Assembly: GCF_029873635.1 (NCBI RefSeq)
Contig: NC_080427.1
Coordinates: 72,385,348-72,449,347 of the forward strand
Origin: Malania oleifera
Lineage: Eukaryota; Streptophyta; Magnoliopsida; Santalales; Ximeniaceae
DNA length: 64,000 nt
Direction: 5' to 3'
Every line of letters begins with the position of its first letter. Positions within the stretch are counted from its first letter, which is position 1. A program made the translations under genes and the position numbers. Below are positions 1 through 11,700 of this stretch, piece after piece. The notes below the pieces were generated by a model, which searched no databases, was not told where the DNA came from, and was given only the letters and a program-made list of their open reading frames with translations.

Positions 1-1544
1 AAAATCAATTTTCAAGTCAATCGTATATCTTTTTGTTTAGTTCCTTAGTATGTCTTCTTTTGCTTTATTATATATTTGAGAATGTGAGTTGGCATGACTA
101 GTTTTACATAATTATGCATGTTAATTTTGAGCAATATAATGTTATCTAAGTTCATTTTAGAGTAGGATTGTAGTTTGAATTCAATAAAAAATATATGAAA
201 GTTTGAATATAGTAGAATATGCATGCAATGGTCAATTGTCCTTTCAGGAATGGTCAACTAGTTTGGTCAAAATTTGGAAGGATTATTTATTTATTTATTA
301 TTTTGACATTATCCTTTGATTTCTTGAAATGTTGCAATGTTTATATGTTGTATGCAATTGGTTAAATCTTTTGACAATGATTGGTGTTAGTTTTATGACT
401 TTTCTCTTTAAAAGTAAAAAAAAAAAATCATTATTTTAAAGTTTTATGGATTTTCTACTTTAAAAAGTCAAAAAATATTTTTATAAAATTTTCTTTTTTA
501 ATGAATTATCCATAATGAGACTGTTGGATAAATTAAAAAACTTCTTTTCTAAAAAAAATTAAGAGATGTCAAGTATGGTATTATAGTTTTCCTCCCAAAG
601 AAATCAAGTATATATATTAAAAAACTTCTTTTCTAAAAAAAAATTAAGAGATGTCAAGTAAGGTTTTATAGTTTTCCTCCCAAAGAAATCAAATATATAT
701 ATTTTCAGATTTTTACCTATTTAATGAACTAGCCATGATCTGGTTGTTGGGTAAATTTAAAAGCCTTTTTTTTTTTTTAAAGTAAAATTAGAGATTTCAA
801 ATTGCATTTTATAGTTTTTCTCACAAAGAAATCGAAGTACTCAAAAGTTAAGGATTTTGTCAAATAATCTCAAAAAACTTTTTAAATTAAAATTTGAAAA
901 CATTTTTTGATAACTACAGATGATTTGATTGCTCTTTAAAGAATATGTAGGCATACTATTTTGTAAATCTAGTCATACGAATCGAAAAATAAAAAAAAGT
1001 TTCCTTTTTCTTTTTTCTCTTTTTTCTTTTATGCATTAATGTTTGTTTCATTCAAAAATAATATAAGGTAGTAGGGTCTTCATAAGGTTAAGTTTTGTAC
1101 ATGAATCCTATGAAACCGTTTTTAAAAAGGGTTAGGATATCAAAGTTTTTATGTAAAAGAACAAAATGAATAAAATGTTGTAGTAGGCGATTGATTGGGC
1201 ATTGCTGCAACTTGTATTCTATATTTTTTTTAAATAACCATTTTTTTTTAAAAAAATTGCTTTCTAAAAATTGAGACAGGTGCAAAAGGTAAATATGGTA
1301 ACAATTCATAGAATGAGTATTCTAGAGTGCTCATTCTTTGAATTCCATAAAAAAGGAATTGAAAAAACTACCTTTCCTATTCACAATGTTACTCTCAAAC
1401 TTAAATCTTATTTCAAAAAATGTTTTCCTTCATTTTACCTTTTCAAAATTAAAATAAAATCGTAACTCCATTTTTCAAAATAAAAAAAATAAGATAGATA
1501 CCCAATGATTTGATATTCTATATTTTCTTGATTTTCAAACTATC
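1..1544. other. AT-rich intergenic spacer
   Basis: No gene is supported here. The stretch is very AT-rich with many homopolymer runs. The only open frames are short, low-complexity and without family resemblance. It holds one tandem duplication (535-702), listed separately. Its right edge is the start of a copia-type LTR. Confidence 0.7.
535..702. repeat. Two-copy tandem duplication, 84-bp unit
   Basis: The unit starting AAAAAACTTCTTTTCT at 535 is repeated at 619 with a period of 84 bp and only a few differences. Each unit ends in CTCCCAAAGAAATCAA plus a TA run. A third, more diverged unit follows at about 758-840, and the preceding segment (about 499-534) is echoed at about 722-757. The whole block therefore looks like an older, larger duplication with a recent inner one. 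No coding or regulatory role is visible. Confidence 0.85.
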
Positions 1545-3758
1545 TGTTGACTTTTTGAGTCCAATCTTTATTTTGATGCTAACAAAACACCTGTATCTTT
1601 TGTGTGTTTAAGTATGTGATCAAGTCAAAATTACAACACATATAAGATCAAGGGACTTGGATGCCAGAAAAAACTCCAAGATCATATGTATTTGGCGCTT
1701 CCATAAAGAAACGCGAGCAAGAAGATTGAAGACATTTAATTTTAATTGTAAATGCATTCGAGTTTTATATGTGTGGGTATGTAATAATGGTCTATAATAA
1801 TTTACATATCATGCAAGATAGGTTTATGCTCAAAGGCCATAGACTGACCGTAGGGAACCAAACCAGACTCCAATCGACCAATGTTGGATTTTTATGGTCA
1901 AATTGAAGGCAAAATTGTAAGTCAAATTGTCCTCGGTCGAACGACCGCTTGTGTGTAATACTGCCTCGGTCGACCAAAACACTGTTCATACATGGAGTCA
2001 AACTTTGACCCTCCCTTGGTCTACTGAACCACATCATGCACAAAATGCCTCGGTCGACTGAACCATTCAGAAGTCAACATGTTGACTTCGCTCGATTGAC
2101 CGTTCAATTTTGAACGTACCGTCCTAGGTCGACTGAAAGTAAAGTGTCTGACACCCCAACTATTTAGTTGACCAAACCTTGTAGTTCATATTGACCTTGG
2201 TCGACCGAATCTATAGGAATGGTCAAACGACCTTTGTCTTAGTCGACCGAACCGGCGAAGTGTTCAAAATCGCCCTGAGACGATCGACCAAACCTACAAT
2301 TCAAAATTACCACAGTTGACCGAACTTATTAATGTGGTCAACCGAACCTTGTATATGATCGACTAAACCTCTTGGGCTTGTCAGATTTTTACGATGGTTA
2401 TTAAAATTAATTAAACCCCATTATTTTTTTTCAAAATAGATCTCCATGTCCCCAACGACTATTTTTTTCATGAATATCTATAAATACTCTTTCATTTGTC
2501 TTAATTAGAAGAACATTAGAAAACATCATAAGAAAAAACTCTCTAAATTTTTTATACTCATTTTGGTCAAATTCTTTCAATCTTTAAAACCATACTTCTC
2601 ATTCTCCTTACACTTTAATTTGAAAAACAAATTTTGAGGAGAATCATTTGTTATACTCCTTGGTTGCAAACTAATGGCAAATTGAAAGGGAGTTTGATTA
2701 TTGATTGTTGTGCACATTTCATACATCTTCTTGGAGTTTACAACTCTCTCATTTTGCATTATCTGAAATTGATTTTTAGAGAGTAAGCTAAAGTTTTTTT
2801 CCATTCTATTTTATTGATAAATATTATTCAGGAAAAACTCATTCTTGCTTCTGAGTCTTGCTATCATTATTTCCAGATTCAAGGGCTTGCTTGTGCTATT
2901 TGAAAAAATATTTTTTTGCAAGCTTAAATCCCTAATCTCGATTGTGCTTAATCTTTGAAAAATATTTTCTGAGATATTTGCATAGAATTTCAAGGTCCTT
3001 TGATTATTAGTTTGTTGAATATATTATCTTGAATCAAAGGTATCATTCTCACGTATATACAATATATACACATTGGTTGAGAGTTGACATATAACTTGAC
3101 CTTATCTCACTTGAGCATAAATCCTTATCATACGTGAGTGTATTGAGCATATTGTTGTACATATCTGCTTAGATTAAGAAGCATTTGTTTGTACACAAAA
3201 ATTATTGATTATTTGTTATATTCTTGACGGGTTCTCAGAAGAGGGAGACTAGCCCTATGAATAGTCCCAAACTTACTCAAACCCGGTTAGGAGAGCACCG
3301 AACTGGTTCAGACCCGCCGCTTAGGAGAACTAGGTGCACCATCCTGGTAGGGTGTTGTAAACGGTGTCGCTCCACCCGCAAGTGAGGAACTTAGTGGAAT
3401 CCTCTTGCTTGTGAGCTTGAGGTGGGGACGTAGGTAGTATTGGTCGAACCCTAATATCATATTGTGTGTCCTTTTCTCTTTCCCTACACTATTTAATTTC
3501 CGCACTTAATTTCTAGCACATGTATTCTTATATCTAATTTATCTTATATGTTGTGCATGTGTTAAACTTTGAATGATTGAGAAATAGTGAGTCTAATATA
3601 AATGTTTAATTTATCTACTTAGTTTATTGTGTTGGTTAATTGACATATGTTTAGAAAGACCCTAGGTTACGATATATTGCCTACTGATTTATATTTAACC
3701 TAGGCAAAATTTTTAGTACCTATTTCACCCCCCTCTTGGGAATACACCAATTCCAACA
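1545..3758 (+). mobile_element. Solo copia-type LTR (SIRE-like family)
   Basis: The element starts TGTTGAC and ends CCAACA, 2214 bp, with no internal coding region next to it. The flanking pentamers are CTATC on the left and CAATC on the right, 4 of 5 matching, so a target-site duplication is only probable. The right end carries the block CACCCCCCTCTTGGGA and, upstream, a GGTGGGGACGTAGG segment. Both are shared with the LTRs of element Y (9702-11645), so the two families are related although the bodies differ. The left part holds an array of GGTCGACC-like units. The element abuts the RT gene of minus-strand element Z. The sequence left of it does not continue that RT, so Z may have been truncated here before or during insertion. 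Confidence 0.75.
1925..2370 (+). repeat. Degenerate GGTCGACCGA array in the solo copia LTR
   Basis: About a dozen irregularly spaced units of the form GGTCGACCGAAC or close variants occur in this part of the LTR, each roughly 25-45 bp apart. GGTCGACC is palindromic. The position, in the first third of the LTR, corresponds to U3, the promoter side. The LTRs of element Y carry a related but more decayed array. A regulatory role is an inference. Confidence 0.7.
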
Positions 3759-3761
3759 CAA

Positions 3762-5181
3762 TCACTACTGGGCAGGTAACAGTGAGATAGGTGAGACTAC
3801 TGACCAGTTGTCTATACAGAGTAGCATCTGGAAGAGATTCACCATCAATAGTAAGAAGCCTAATATTAGGCTCAAGTGGAGAAGTGCATGTTTTGCTGTT
3901 AGTCAAGCTTACTTTGGAAAGCAAGTCAGATGCATACTTAGCCTGAGAAAGATAATAACCATCTGAACTAGAAGTAACCTCAAGACCAAGAAAGTAGTTA
4001 AGCTGCCCTAAGTCCATCTCAAAATTTTGACTCTAAAAGTGTTGAAGATCGCAAATACCAGAGATCATCCCCTGTAATGATCATGTCATCAACATAGAGA
4101 AGGATAGGAATTATACCAGCACTAGTGGTTCGAAAAAAAGTGCAAAGTCATAGGCACTAGGGACAAAGCCCTGCTAAGCAACAACACAACAAAATTTAGC
4201 AAACCAGGCTCGAGAAGCCTGTTTAAGGCAGTAGAGAGCACGACAAAGACAACAAACTATGTGAGGAGGATGATCATAGCCTAGTGGAGGATGCATATAA
4301 ACTTCCTTGGTAAAGTCACCATTCAAGAATGCATTTTTGACATCAATCTGAAACAGTTTCCAATGACACACAACAACTACTACAAGCAACGATTGAATAG
4401 AGGTAAGACGAGCAATAGGAGCAAAAGTCTCCTCATAGTCAATACATTACAATAAGGTGAGCTTTGTATCATTCTACTCATCCATCTAACCAAGTCTTGA
4501 TTTTGTAGACCCACTTACATCCAACTGCAGACTTCCCAAAAGGAAAATCCACCAAGTCCTAAGTATGAGTTTTAGTGGGAGCATCTAGTTCATCAGACAT
4601 AGCTTTTTGCCAAAGAGGGTCAGCACCTCATGATAATTGTGAGGCTCGTGAAGAGTATCAAGGGCATAATAATAATGATAATCTTGAAGATGTGAAAAAG
4701 GGGCTCTTACTCTAGTGGATTGATGGAGTGCAGGTACCTAGATGGGCTTGGGTGCAGTTGATGTATCAGGAGTATCAACATATGTGTCAGATGACTCAGG
4801 AACAGTCGAAGAAGGAACATTTGAGGAGCTTAGCATCTCTGTGGAGGAGTCAGGGACTAAAGCAATAGATGGGTTAGCAAAAATAGGAGCATAACTAGAA
4901 GAGGACCATGGAAAAGGAGAAATACTCATAAACATCTTATGTTCCCAAAACTCCACATGACAATAAATACGAAGACGCTTGGCTATGGGATCATAGCAAT
5001 GATAACGTTTTTTAGTGAGATCATAACTAAGTAGACAACAAAGTCTAGATCATGGTTCAAGTTTGGTCCATTCGTGTGTAGGAAGAGTGACAAAACAAAC
5101 ACAACCAAAAACTCAAAGTAATGAATAGTTAGGAACCTTACCATGAAGAAGCTTAAAGAGAGTTTTATTGTGTATAGTGGG
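3762..5181 (-). pseudogene. Element Z pol fragment: integrase C-terminus and reverse transcriptase
   Basis: On the minus strand this encodes the end of a copia integrase followed by RT. RT signatures are readable at 4389-4174: a QIDVKNAFLNGD stretch, then an LKQASRAWF stretch. The catalytic YVDD lies at 4096-4085. A further readable piece (4017-3762) has the copia motif LNYFLGLEV and a YRQLVSSLTYLT stretch, and then the frame stops at the LTR boundary where the remainder of RT should follow. Several stops and frameshifts interrupt the frame, so no full protein can be made. The 5' side joins the integrase part across solo LTR G. Confidence 0.85.
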
Positions 5182-5578
5182 TGTAACAACCCGAAGAATA
5201 ATGATATTTGAATAATAAAGAGGGAGGGAAATGGAACCAGAAACAGAAGGAGGCAGTAGACTTCGTCGACAAACACTTTGCGTTCGTCGACGATATTACA
5301 TTTTGGATATAATAACCCAAGAAATTTTCCAAGCACTCGTCGATGAACACAGGGGTTTCATCGACGAGGGTTCTTTAAGACCTTGTCGACGAGATCCTGT
5401 CTCGTAGACCAAAAGATGCCAATAGAGGATTTTTGGGAAGTCTGAAATTCATCGAGGAGGGCGCAGATTCGTCGACGACTTTCTATAGGACTCGTCGATG
5501 AGGTGACCTGGCTTGTCGGCGAATCTCATAGTATAAATAGCCCTAAACTCAATTTAATCACAGAAAAATCAACGCAAC

Positions 5579-5623
<45 letters not shown>

Positions 5624-7226
5624 GGCCTCTCCCCCATCTCTTTTCGATTTCGGCCTCGCTAGTCGCCAGATCGACGATCTAAGGCCACCACGACGCTCCT
5701 GGCGAAGTTCTCTCCAAGTTTACCGGGGAAGATCGTCGGTGGGATCGAGTTGAATTTCTTCCTAGAATCATGGTAAGGCCTTTTATTCAGTTTTTGGCCT
5801 TCTCGCAGTTGTAGGAAATGATGGAGGCAAAGAAATAATGATATTCTATTTTGGTGAATGTTGTTTTTAGGGTGCTGAGTAGGAAGCCCTGCGGGTGTTG
5901 GACTAATATACCATAGAGGCTTTTTAGTAGTCAGGTAAGGGAAACATGTTATGCTAGGAAACTTCATTATGATTTCAATACAAAATATAGGTTGTTATCA
6001 AATTATTATTTAAATTATATATACGATTTCAGAGCCTAATTATGATAATATTTATTAGTGTGACATGAGTTGATTAGAGTACAGTATCATATTTATACAA
6101 ACTATGACTACCATATTTACAGTTTATGAACAGAAGTACCATGATGTTTACATGCTCATAGAATAAAGGAATTTCAGTTTGCAGTATACTTAGAAAAATA
6201 TATTTTCAGTAATTTTAGAATAATCAGTTTTTCAGTACCATAACGCCCCAATATTTAGTTATACAGATAACAATTCAATTATACAGAAATCAGATTTTCA
6301 ATAAGTTTATTTAGAATTTTAGATAAATTCTATGGGGTTATGGTTATTTTAGAAACCACACTAAAAATAGTATATTACAGGTATCAGTTACCTATATAGT
6401 ATCAGACCCTAATGGATTAGACAGCAGAGCACGGTACCGTAGTTACAGATATTCAGTTCAGAGTGCAACCACTTTACTCAGATAGTAAGTGGTATGAAGT
6501 CGATCATGCCCACGTCGTGACAAGCTCTCCATCAGATATGGATTGAGGGGGCCGATCAGACTGTTGGAGTTCAGTTGACTTATCCTGGTCAGCCAGCCAG
6601 GATAGGTCCCACCTTCAGGTCGCACAACCCTGTCATGAGGGGTTAAATCATGATATACAGCCATCCAGGGAAATTTCTCAGATATTATGAGTACTATCAC
6701 ACTTTCAGAAATAGTAGTATTAATATGAAAGGTAATTTCATACAGATTGGCATGTTCAGTTATGTAGTTAATGGTTTTATTATGCGTTATGTAATATCAG
6801 CATCTTTTTAGATTCAATTGTTTATATTATTCTTAAATTAGATTATTTTTACCAAACTATAGCTTAACAGCCACACACTAGTAATAACATGTTTCTTCTT
6901 ATTGAGCATTGACTCATCCCAGTGTTGAATTATTTTTCAAGTGAACTAGCTAGGCGAGCGGAGCAGGCTCGTAGGTAGAGGGGCTGTTGGACTACCCTTT
7001 TGAGAGGGAGTATTCTAGTTTTGGAGTGGCATGTTTTTGAAACCCTTGGTGTCTGTAAGGGTAGTTTTCGTGAGAACAACGATGTTTGTATATTGTAGGA
7101 TGATTTGACACTCTGGTATTGTATTATGTGTGGTTTTATTTTATATAATTGGCCTTCCGCAGTTTAGGTTAATGATTGAATTTAAAACTAGGGAAAAAGA
7201 TTTTATTTTATTAGTAGGTCATTTCA
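5182..7226 (+). mobile_element. Solo LTR G (gypsy type) with perfect TSD GTGGG
   Basis: It starts TGTAACAACCC and ends ATTTCA, 2045 bp. The pentamer GTGGG flanks both sides (5177-5181 and 7227-7231). It interrupts the integrase gene of minus-strand element Z. Internal parts in order: GTCGAC palindrome array (5261-5526), TATA box TATAAATA (5532-5539), (CT)n at 5583-5620, candidate splice donor at 5773, acceptor at 5869-5870, donor at 5935, TGAG/CTCA hairpin (6903-6916), an acceptor-like site reading TTTTTCAA (mutated AG) before 6941 and a donor-like GTAGAG at 6975. No internal region remains, so it most likely arose by recombination between the two LTRs of a full element. Confidence 0.92.
5261..5539 (+). 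promoter_or_regulatory. U3 region of LTR G: palindrome array plus TATA box
   Basis: Several units of TCGTCGACGA or one-base variants (TCGTCGATGA, TCATCGACGA, TTGTCGACGA) run from 5261 to 5526. They stop a few bases before TATAAATAG at 5532. Each unit is its own reverse complement or nearly so. The layout suggests an upstream activating array for LTR transcription. That role is inferred, not shown. Confidence 0.65.
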
Positions 7227-8200
7227 GTGGGTGAGGGAGCATGATTGATGTTGTAGACAGCAGTGAAAGCAGCTTCACTCCAAAAATGTTCTGGAAGAGA
7301 AGCAGAGATGAGAAGTGCTCTTACTATATCCAAAATGTGACAATGTTTACATTTTGCTTGACCATTTTGTTGTGAGGTGTTTGGGCAAGAATGATGAGAG
7401 ACTGCCCCATTTTGTTGTAAAAGGATAAGAAATGATCCTTGTATTCCATGGTATTATCTGAACAAAAAGTTTTAATGCTACAAGAAAATTGAGTTTGCAC
7501 CATTTTATGGAAATTCTGGTAAACATTTTTGAGTTTAGACCGATGCTGTAAAAAATAAATCTAAGTATAACGATTGTAATTGTCCACAAAGATAACAAAA
7601 TAACAAGATCCCCCATCAGTTGGAGTTGGAGCGGAACCCAAAATATTAGAATGGACTAAGTCAAAAAGGTGCATAGGAAAAAGATTCACTTTTATTAAAA
7701 GGCCAATGTGTCTGTTTTCCAAGACAACATAAAACACAATCAAAAGACTGAAAATTAACTAAACCTAAATGACCCTGAGAGGCCAGAAACTAGACACATG
7801 GAAGTGAAGCATAACCCAATAGAGAGTGCCACAAACTAGAAGTAACTGTGATAGCAACCATGGAGGTTGTTGTTGAGGAAGGAATCTGTAGAGATTAATT
7901 AGAGGTAGAAAAATATCCTACATGACAAACATGCATATGGGAATCATCGGCTGTGTATATGGCAAGATTGGGAGAAAGAATAGTTTTGTAAGAGAAAAGG
8001 GTGGAATTAGATGTCATATGATTGTAGAAGGTGAAGTCTATAAACCATTGAAATTTACCTAGGGTTACGGACAAGGCAGTGAAGGATTGGGACAAAACTT
8101 GGTGACTTAAGTCTTTCACGTCAGCTATAATGAGAGAAGTGGACCAAGATGGAGTCTCGTGTGCCAAGGAAGTAGATGAAGCGACCACAACTGTCTATTG
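7227..8200 (-). pseudogene. Element Z pol fragment: protease and integrase
   Basis: On the minus strand, 8188 downwards has a protease-like stretch with W-x-I-D-F and HMTS, where the usual catalytic D-S/T-G-A is changed. Further on (7743-7561) comes integrase with a TDGGSCYFVIFVDNY stretch that includes the first catalytic Asp region. After a frameshift near 7561 the core continues in another frame to the point where solo LTR G cuts it. Several stops are in place of Trp, Gln or Arg codons. The product would have been part of the gag-pol polyprotein. It is not functional now. Confidence 0.8.
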
Positions 8201-9037
8201 GGAAGCTTATTACTGATTATAATACTGGAATTTGTGACATTCATTGATGGTATTACCATTGCATTTACACCACTTACAAAAAGTAGTCTTAGAGGTGGAT
8301 TGGGATGATGAACGATCAGTAGAAGACTGTGGAGTACCACGAGAAGCAGTGGCAAGGACCATATCAAACAATTGCATCTTCATAGTGGAACGACAAGTTT
8401 CTTTATAGATGAGTTTAGAAACTACAGCATCTAAAGTTGAAAGTGGTTGAAGATGAAGAAGAGAGGCTCGAGTATATTCAAATCATCCCGAAGAGCCATC
8501 ATAAAGTGCATAAACTTCCATCAATCAAGCCAAGTAGCAAACGTTTGAATGTCTTTAGAACATTCCAACTTTAAGATTTACTGCAGATAATTGTTCCCAA
8601 AAATGATTAGTCTGAGAATAAAGATTAGCAATAGACTGACATGGTTCTTAGCACATCTGATAAAGTTTAGCTTCTAGTTGAAACTCCAAGGAAGCATCAT
8701 AGGTATAGTTGTATCTTTTGGCTAGAAAATCCTAAGCTACCTTAGCATTCCCAAGTCTTGGAAGAAGACTATTGATGGACGGAATGAAAGTATTGATGAA
8801 TCAGGACAAAATCTTGTAGTGAATACTATCTCATTCTTCATGATGGGATGCAAATGCTTCTTCCTTCTCATTGTCCTTCTACACTGGTTTAGGAATTGCT
8901 CCAATCACATAACGCCACAATTGGCATCCTTTCAAGAAAACCTCCATATTCTGAGCCCACATACGATAATTGGATCCATACAATATCACATCAATAGGAC
9001 GGATAATTGAATCAAGATTCGATGCAGATTAAGACAT
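8200..9037 (-). pseudogene. Element Z gag (UBN2-type), full of nonsense codons
   Basis: The ATG is at 9037 on the minus strand. One frame stays readable for most of the gene and resembles copia gag: an early stretch with SNYRMWAQNMEVFLKG, then WRYVIGAIPKP, then a stretch with AKRYNYTYDASLEFQLEAKLYQM (written here only in part). The frame is broken by many stops, mostly where Gln, Trp or Arg would be expected, for instance the third codon and the codon after KPV. A zinc-knuckle remnant is visible at about 8290-8229, C-x2-C-x9-C, with the usual His replaced by Asn. Gag would form the particle coat. This copy is dead. Confidence 0.8.
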
Positions 9038-9107
9038 ATTAAAGCTTCAAATGCAAAAAATAGATCGAAAAAATGAAATCGGGATGAAAATTTGAGTACA
9101 AAACATT

Positions 9108-9300
9108 TAAATCCCAAAAGTCAACACTGGCCAATGACCAAAGTCAACGGTAAACTCAATAAAAGTCAATGGTCAACTCAAACAAAGTCAACGGTCAACT
9201 ATCAAAGCCGGTAGAAGTCAACGATCATGGTCTGCCTGGCAATGGTCGGTGCTGACATGGCAGATAAAGCTGACGTGGTAGCTAGGGCTGACGTGTCGCG
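9108..9300. repeat. AGTCAACGGTCAACT repeats in the Z leader
   Basis: Six or so units of AGTCAA(C/T)GGTCAACT or variants occur between 9118 and 9230, followed by two related CTGACGTGG-type units. They lie between the gag start of Z and its lost 5' LTR, so they belong to the 5' leader or the LTR remnant. The rest of 9300-9500 shows nothing I can name. Confidence 0.55.
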
Positions 9301-9504
9301 TGTGGAATGAGATACATGGTAACGTGTGAAGTCTTAGGTGTGTGCAACAGCAGGTCGGTGCATGAGCACATGAGCGGTGCACCAGAATCTTCACGCGGCT
9401 TGTGGGGGCGCGAGTGGAGTCAAATGGCTCTGATTTTGACAGCGTTAAACTCCTATCTAAATGGGCTTTCCATCAGTGGTGGCACCTCGGTGAAATAGTA
9501 ACTG

Positions 9505-9701
9505 AAACAATGCAAAATTGAGGAAGATAGAGGGTATTCTTAACTACATTTATTCATATGTTTGGGGACTGGTGATGGTAGCATCACAGGTTGGACATAC
9601 ATATTTCGTGGATTTATCATGAAAGGTATTGGTGTACTTCATGCAACACAAGTCAAAAATGTTTGCCAGATTTAACTAGTGGATGAAGTGGAAAACCAAA
9701 C
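9505..9701 (+). pseudogene. Element X, piece 1: copia integrase, N-terminal part of core
   Basis: Read on the plus strand, this gives IEGILNYI then Y-V-W-G and a stretch around YFV and KVLVYFMQHKSKMF, the start of a copia integrase core. Two stops interrupt it. It ends exactly at the left end of element Y (9702) inside a V-E-N-Q-T motif. The next part of the same integrase resumes at 20803 in the same frame once one copy of the target duplication is counted. X is therefore the oldest host element of the nest. Its gag, protease and 5' LTR are not visible to the left. Confidence 0.7.
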
Positions 9702-11645
9702 TGTTGACCTCATAGGTCATACCCGGTTTTGATAATGAAAAATACTCAAGTATTTGATGGCTATCTAGTTTGTGTGCAGATTTATATTAGAAGATACATT
9801 GATGACACATGAAGTAAAGCCTGAAGACCCTAAAGATTATTTTATGTTGTAATTTATATCATTATTAAATTCAGGTCTGTAATAGTAATTATAGGAACAA
9901 GGTCTGTAACAATCTTTGCATATCATGCATATAGGTTTATTGTAAGCTCATAGGCCTTAAAGAAGACCTTAGGTCCCTACACAAATGCACAAAATAGTCT
10001 CCATACTCACTTATAATATCAAGGGAATAAATTGAAGTGTAAATGGACTTAATAAGAAAAAATATGAGAGGTTGGGCGACCGAACCCGTTGTGCTCAAAA
10101 CACATTGGGGGTTCAAACCGTGGACTGGTCAACATGTTGACCTGTGTTCGGCAGACCAAACCAAAATGCACACATCGTCCACGGGCGACTAAACCACTAA
10201 GGTGACTAGATCTTACCAACTTAGCCAATCAAACTTTACATTCAAAATGGCCCTGGGCGATCGAACACTTGAGTTTGGTTAACCAAATGAGAGACTAGGC
10301 GACCAAAATGTGGGCAGAATGAAATAGCCTTAGTTCAACATACTGAGTCATGATCCGAACACCTGAACGTTCAAAAGTTTGTTTTTTAACTCAACCTATT
10401 CGAGCAACTGAACTGTGATTTAGCCACCTGAAAACTCTCGGGTTGTTTATTTTTTACCGAGGTTAAAATTGTTTAAATGAGGTTATTTTTTTAATTGGCT
10501 TTTAAACAATTCTAATAACGCCCTATGAGTCCTTAACAGTCATAATTTGGGGCACTTCTATACATAGGGCCTCATTTGTGCAAATTAGCAAGAAATTAGT
10601 GAAATCATTAGCAAAAATCCTCTCAAACCCAAAAATCTTATTTTGCCCAATCTTCTTCGAATACTCTCATATAATCATTAATTTGATTAATCCTAGCATT
10701 GTAAGAGTTCTTATTGTGCTTATTGCTTTGATATAAATTGTTTAGCACTCTCATTAGATTGGTTGTTGATTATTTGATTTTTAAGAGTTAAGCAAGAGTG
10801 TTTCCCACATATTTAATTTGATAAATCTTGTGTTTGGGAAAACTCATTAGCTTGGGGATCTTTGCATTGTTATTGCAAGATTCCTATAGTTATAATTTTT
10901 GTGGTGCAAAATATTTTACAAGCTATATTTTTTTTTAAACAAATCTTGTGCTTATTTCATTAAGGAAAATATTTTGAGATTGTTTGAATATTGTTTGCAA
11001 CATCTTTGAAACCCTAATCTATTATTGAGATTTGTTATACTTTGTTTCAAAGAAATAGCTTGTTAGAACACTCTTGAGCATATTTCTGATTATACTTTGC
11101 CGAGTATTTTCTTGCATAAAATCACATCACCGAGTTTACAATTTTCTACATTGTTGATGTGTGGTTGATTGATTACATTTGGTACATATCTGCTTGATTG
11201 AGAAGCATAATCACTATAAGTTTATTATTGAGAAATGTTGTTGTATTCCAGGCGTGGCCTGAAGGGGTGGTAATCCAACCCGGTAAGGATTGTATGTAAA
11301 GGTTGAGGTTAGCCCTGTGCTAATTGACCTGGTTGTTTAGGTGTCACTCCACCCATTAAGTGAGCTAATAGTGTAATCCTTGTGCTTGTTAGTCAAGGTG
11401 GGGATGTAGGAAATTTGTCGAACCTTGATAAGATTTTTAGTGTCATCTCCATTTACTGCTTTATTGTGTATGCTTAGTTAAACCAATTGTGCAATTTAAT
11501 TTCTGCTGATTATTTATATTGATTTATTTTATATGCACTAGATTGACCTTATACTTGTGTAATACTACTGTTAGTGGATTTACGTAGGGAACAAATTTTT
11601 AAAATACCAATTCACCCCCCTCTTGGGATTACGGTAAAGCTAACA
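9702..11645 (+). repeat. 5' LTR of element Y
   Basis: TGTTGACC at the left, GCTAACA at the right, 1944 bp, immediately followed by the primer site. It matches the 3' LTR along its whole length with scattered substitutions and small indels. A decayed array of GGGCGACCGAAC-like units lies at about 10075-10440. The right end has the CACCCCCCTCTTGGGATTAC block also seen in the solo LTR at 1545-3758. Confidence 0.93.
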
Positions 11646-11647
11646 AT

Positions 11648-11660
11648 TGGTATTAGAGCC
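11648..11660 (+). other. Primer-binding site of Y (initiator Met tRNA)
   Basis: TGGTATTAGAGCC begins two bases after the 5' LTR. It differs by one C-to-T change from the common plant retrotransposon site TGGTATCAGAGCC, which pairs with the 3' end of initiator methionine tRNA. Confidence 0.9.
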
Positions 11661-11700
11661 TAGTAGTTTAGATTTTATAGTTATTTTGCAAAAGATCTAA

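Larger units (their letters stand above)
3759..9440 (-). mobile_element. Element Z: decayed Ty1/copia element, minus strand
   Basis: Reading leftwards from 9037, the order is gag, protease, integrase, reverse transcriptase, which is the Ty1/copia order. The element is split by solo LTR G (5182-7226) and is cut off inside RT at 3759, so the rest of RT, RNase H and the 3' LTR are missing. No clear 5' LTR is seen on the right. GGCTCTGAT at 9426-9434 could be a decayed reverse complement of the Met-tRNA primer site, but the rest of that site does not match. The right limit is therefore approximate. Confidence 0.75.

Noticed and set aside
3759-3763. Treating 1545-3758 as the 3' LTR of element Z
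   Set aside because: Its orientation is opposite to Z, it belongs to the family of Y's LTRs, and Z is cut in the middle of RT, not at its natural end.
5261-5526. Possible CRISPR-like array of TCGTCGACGA units
   Set aside because: Units are short, degenerate and irregularly spaced, in a plant LTR; there are no unique spacers or cas genes.
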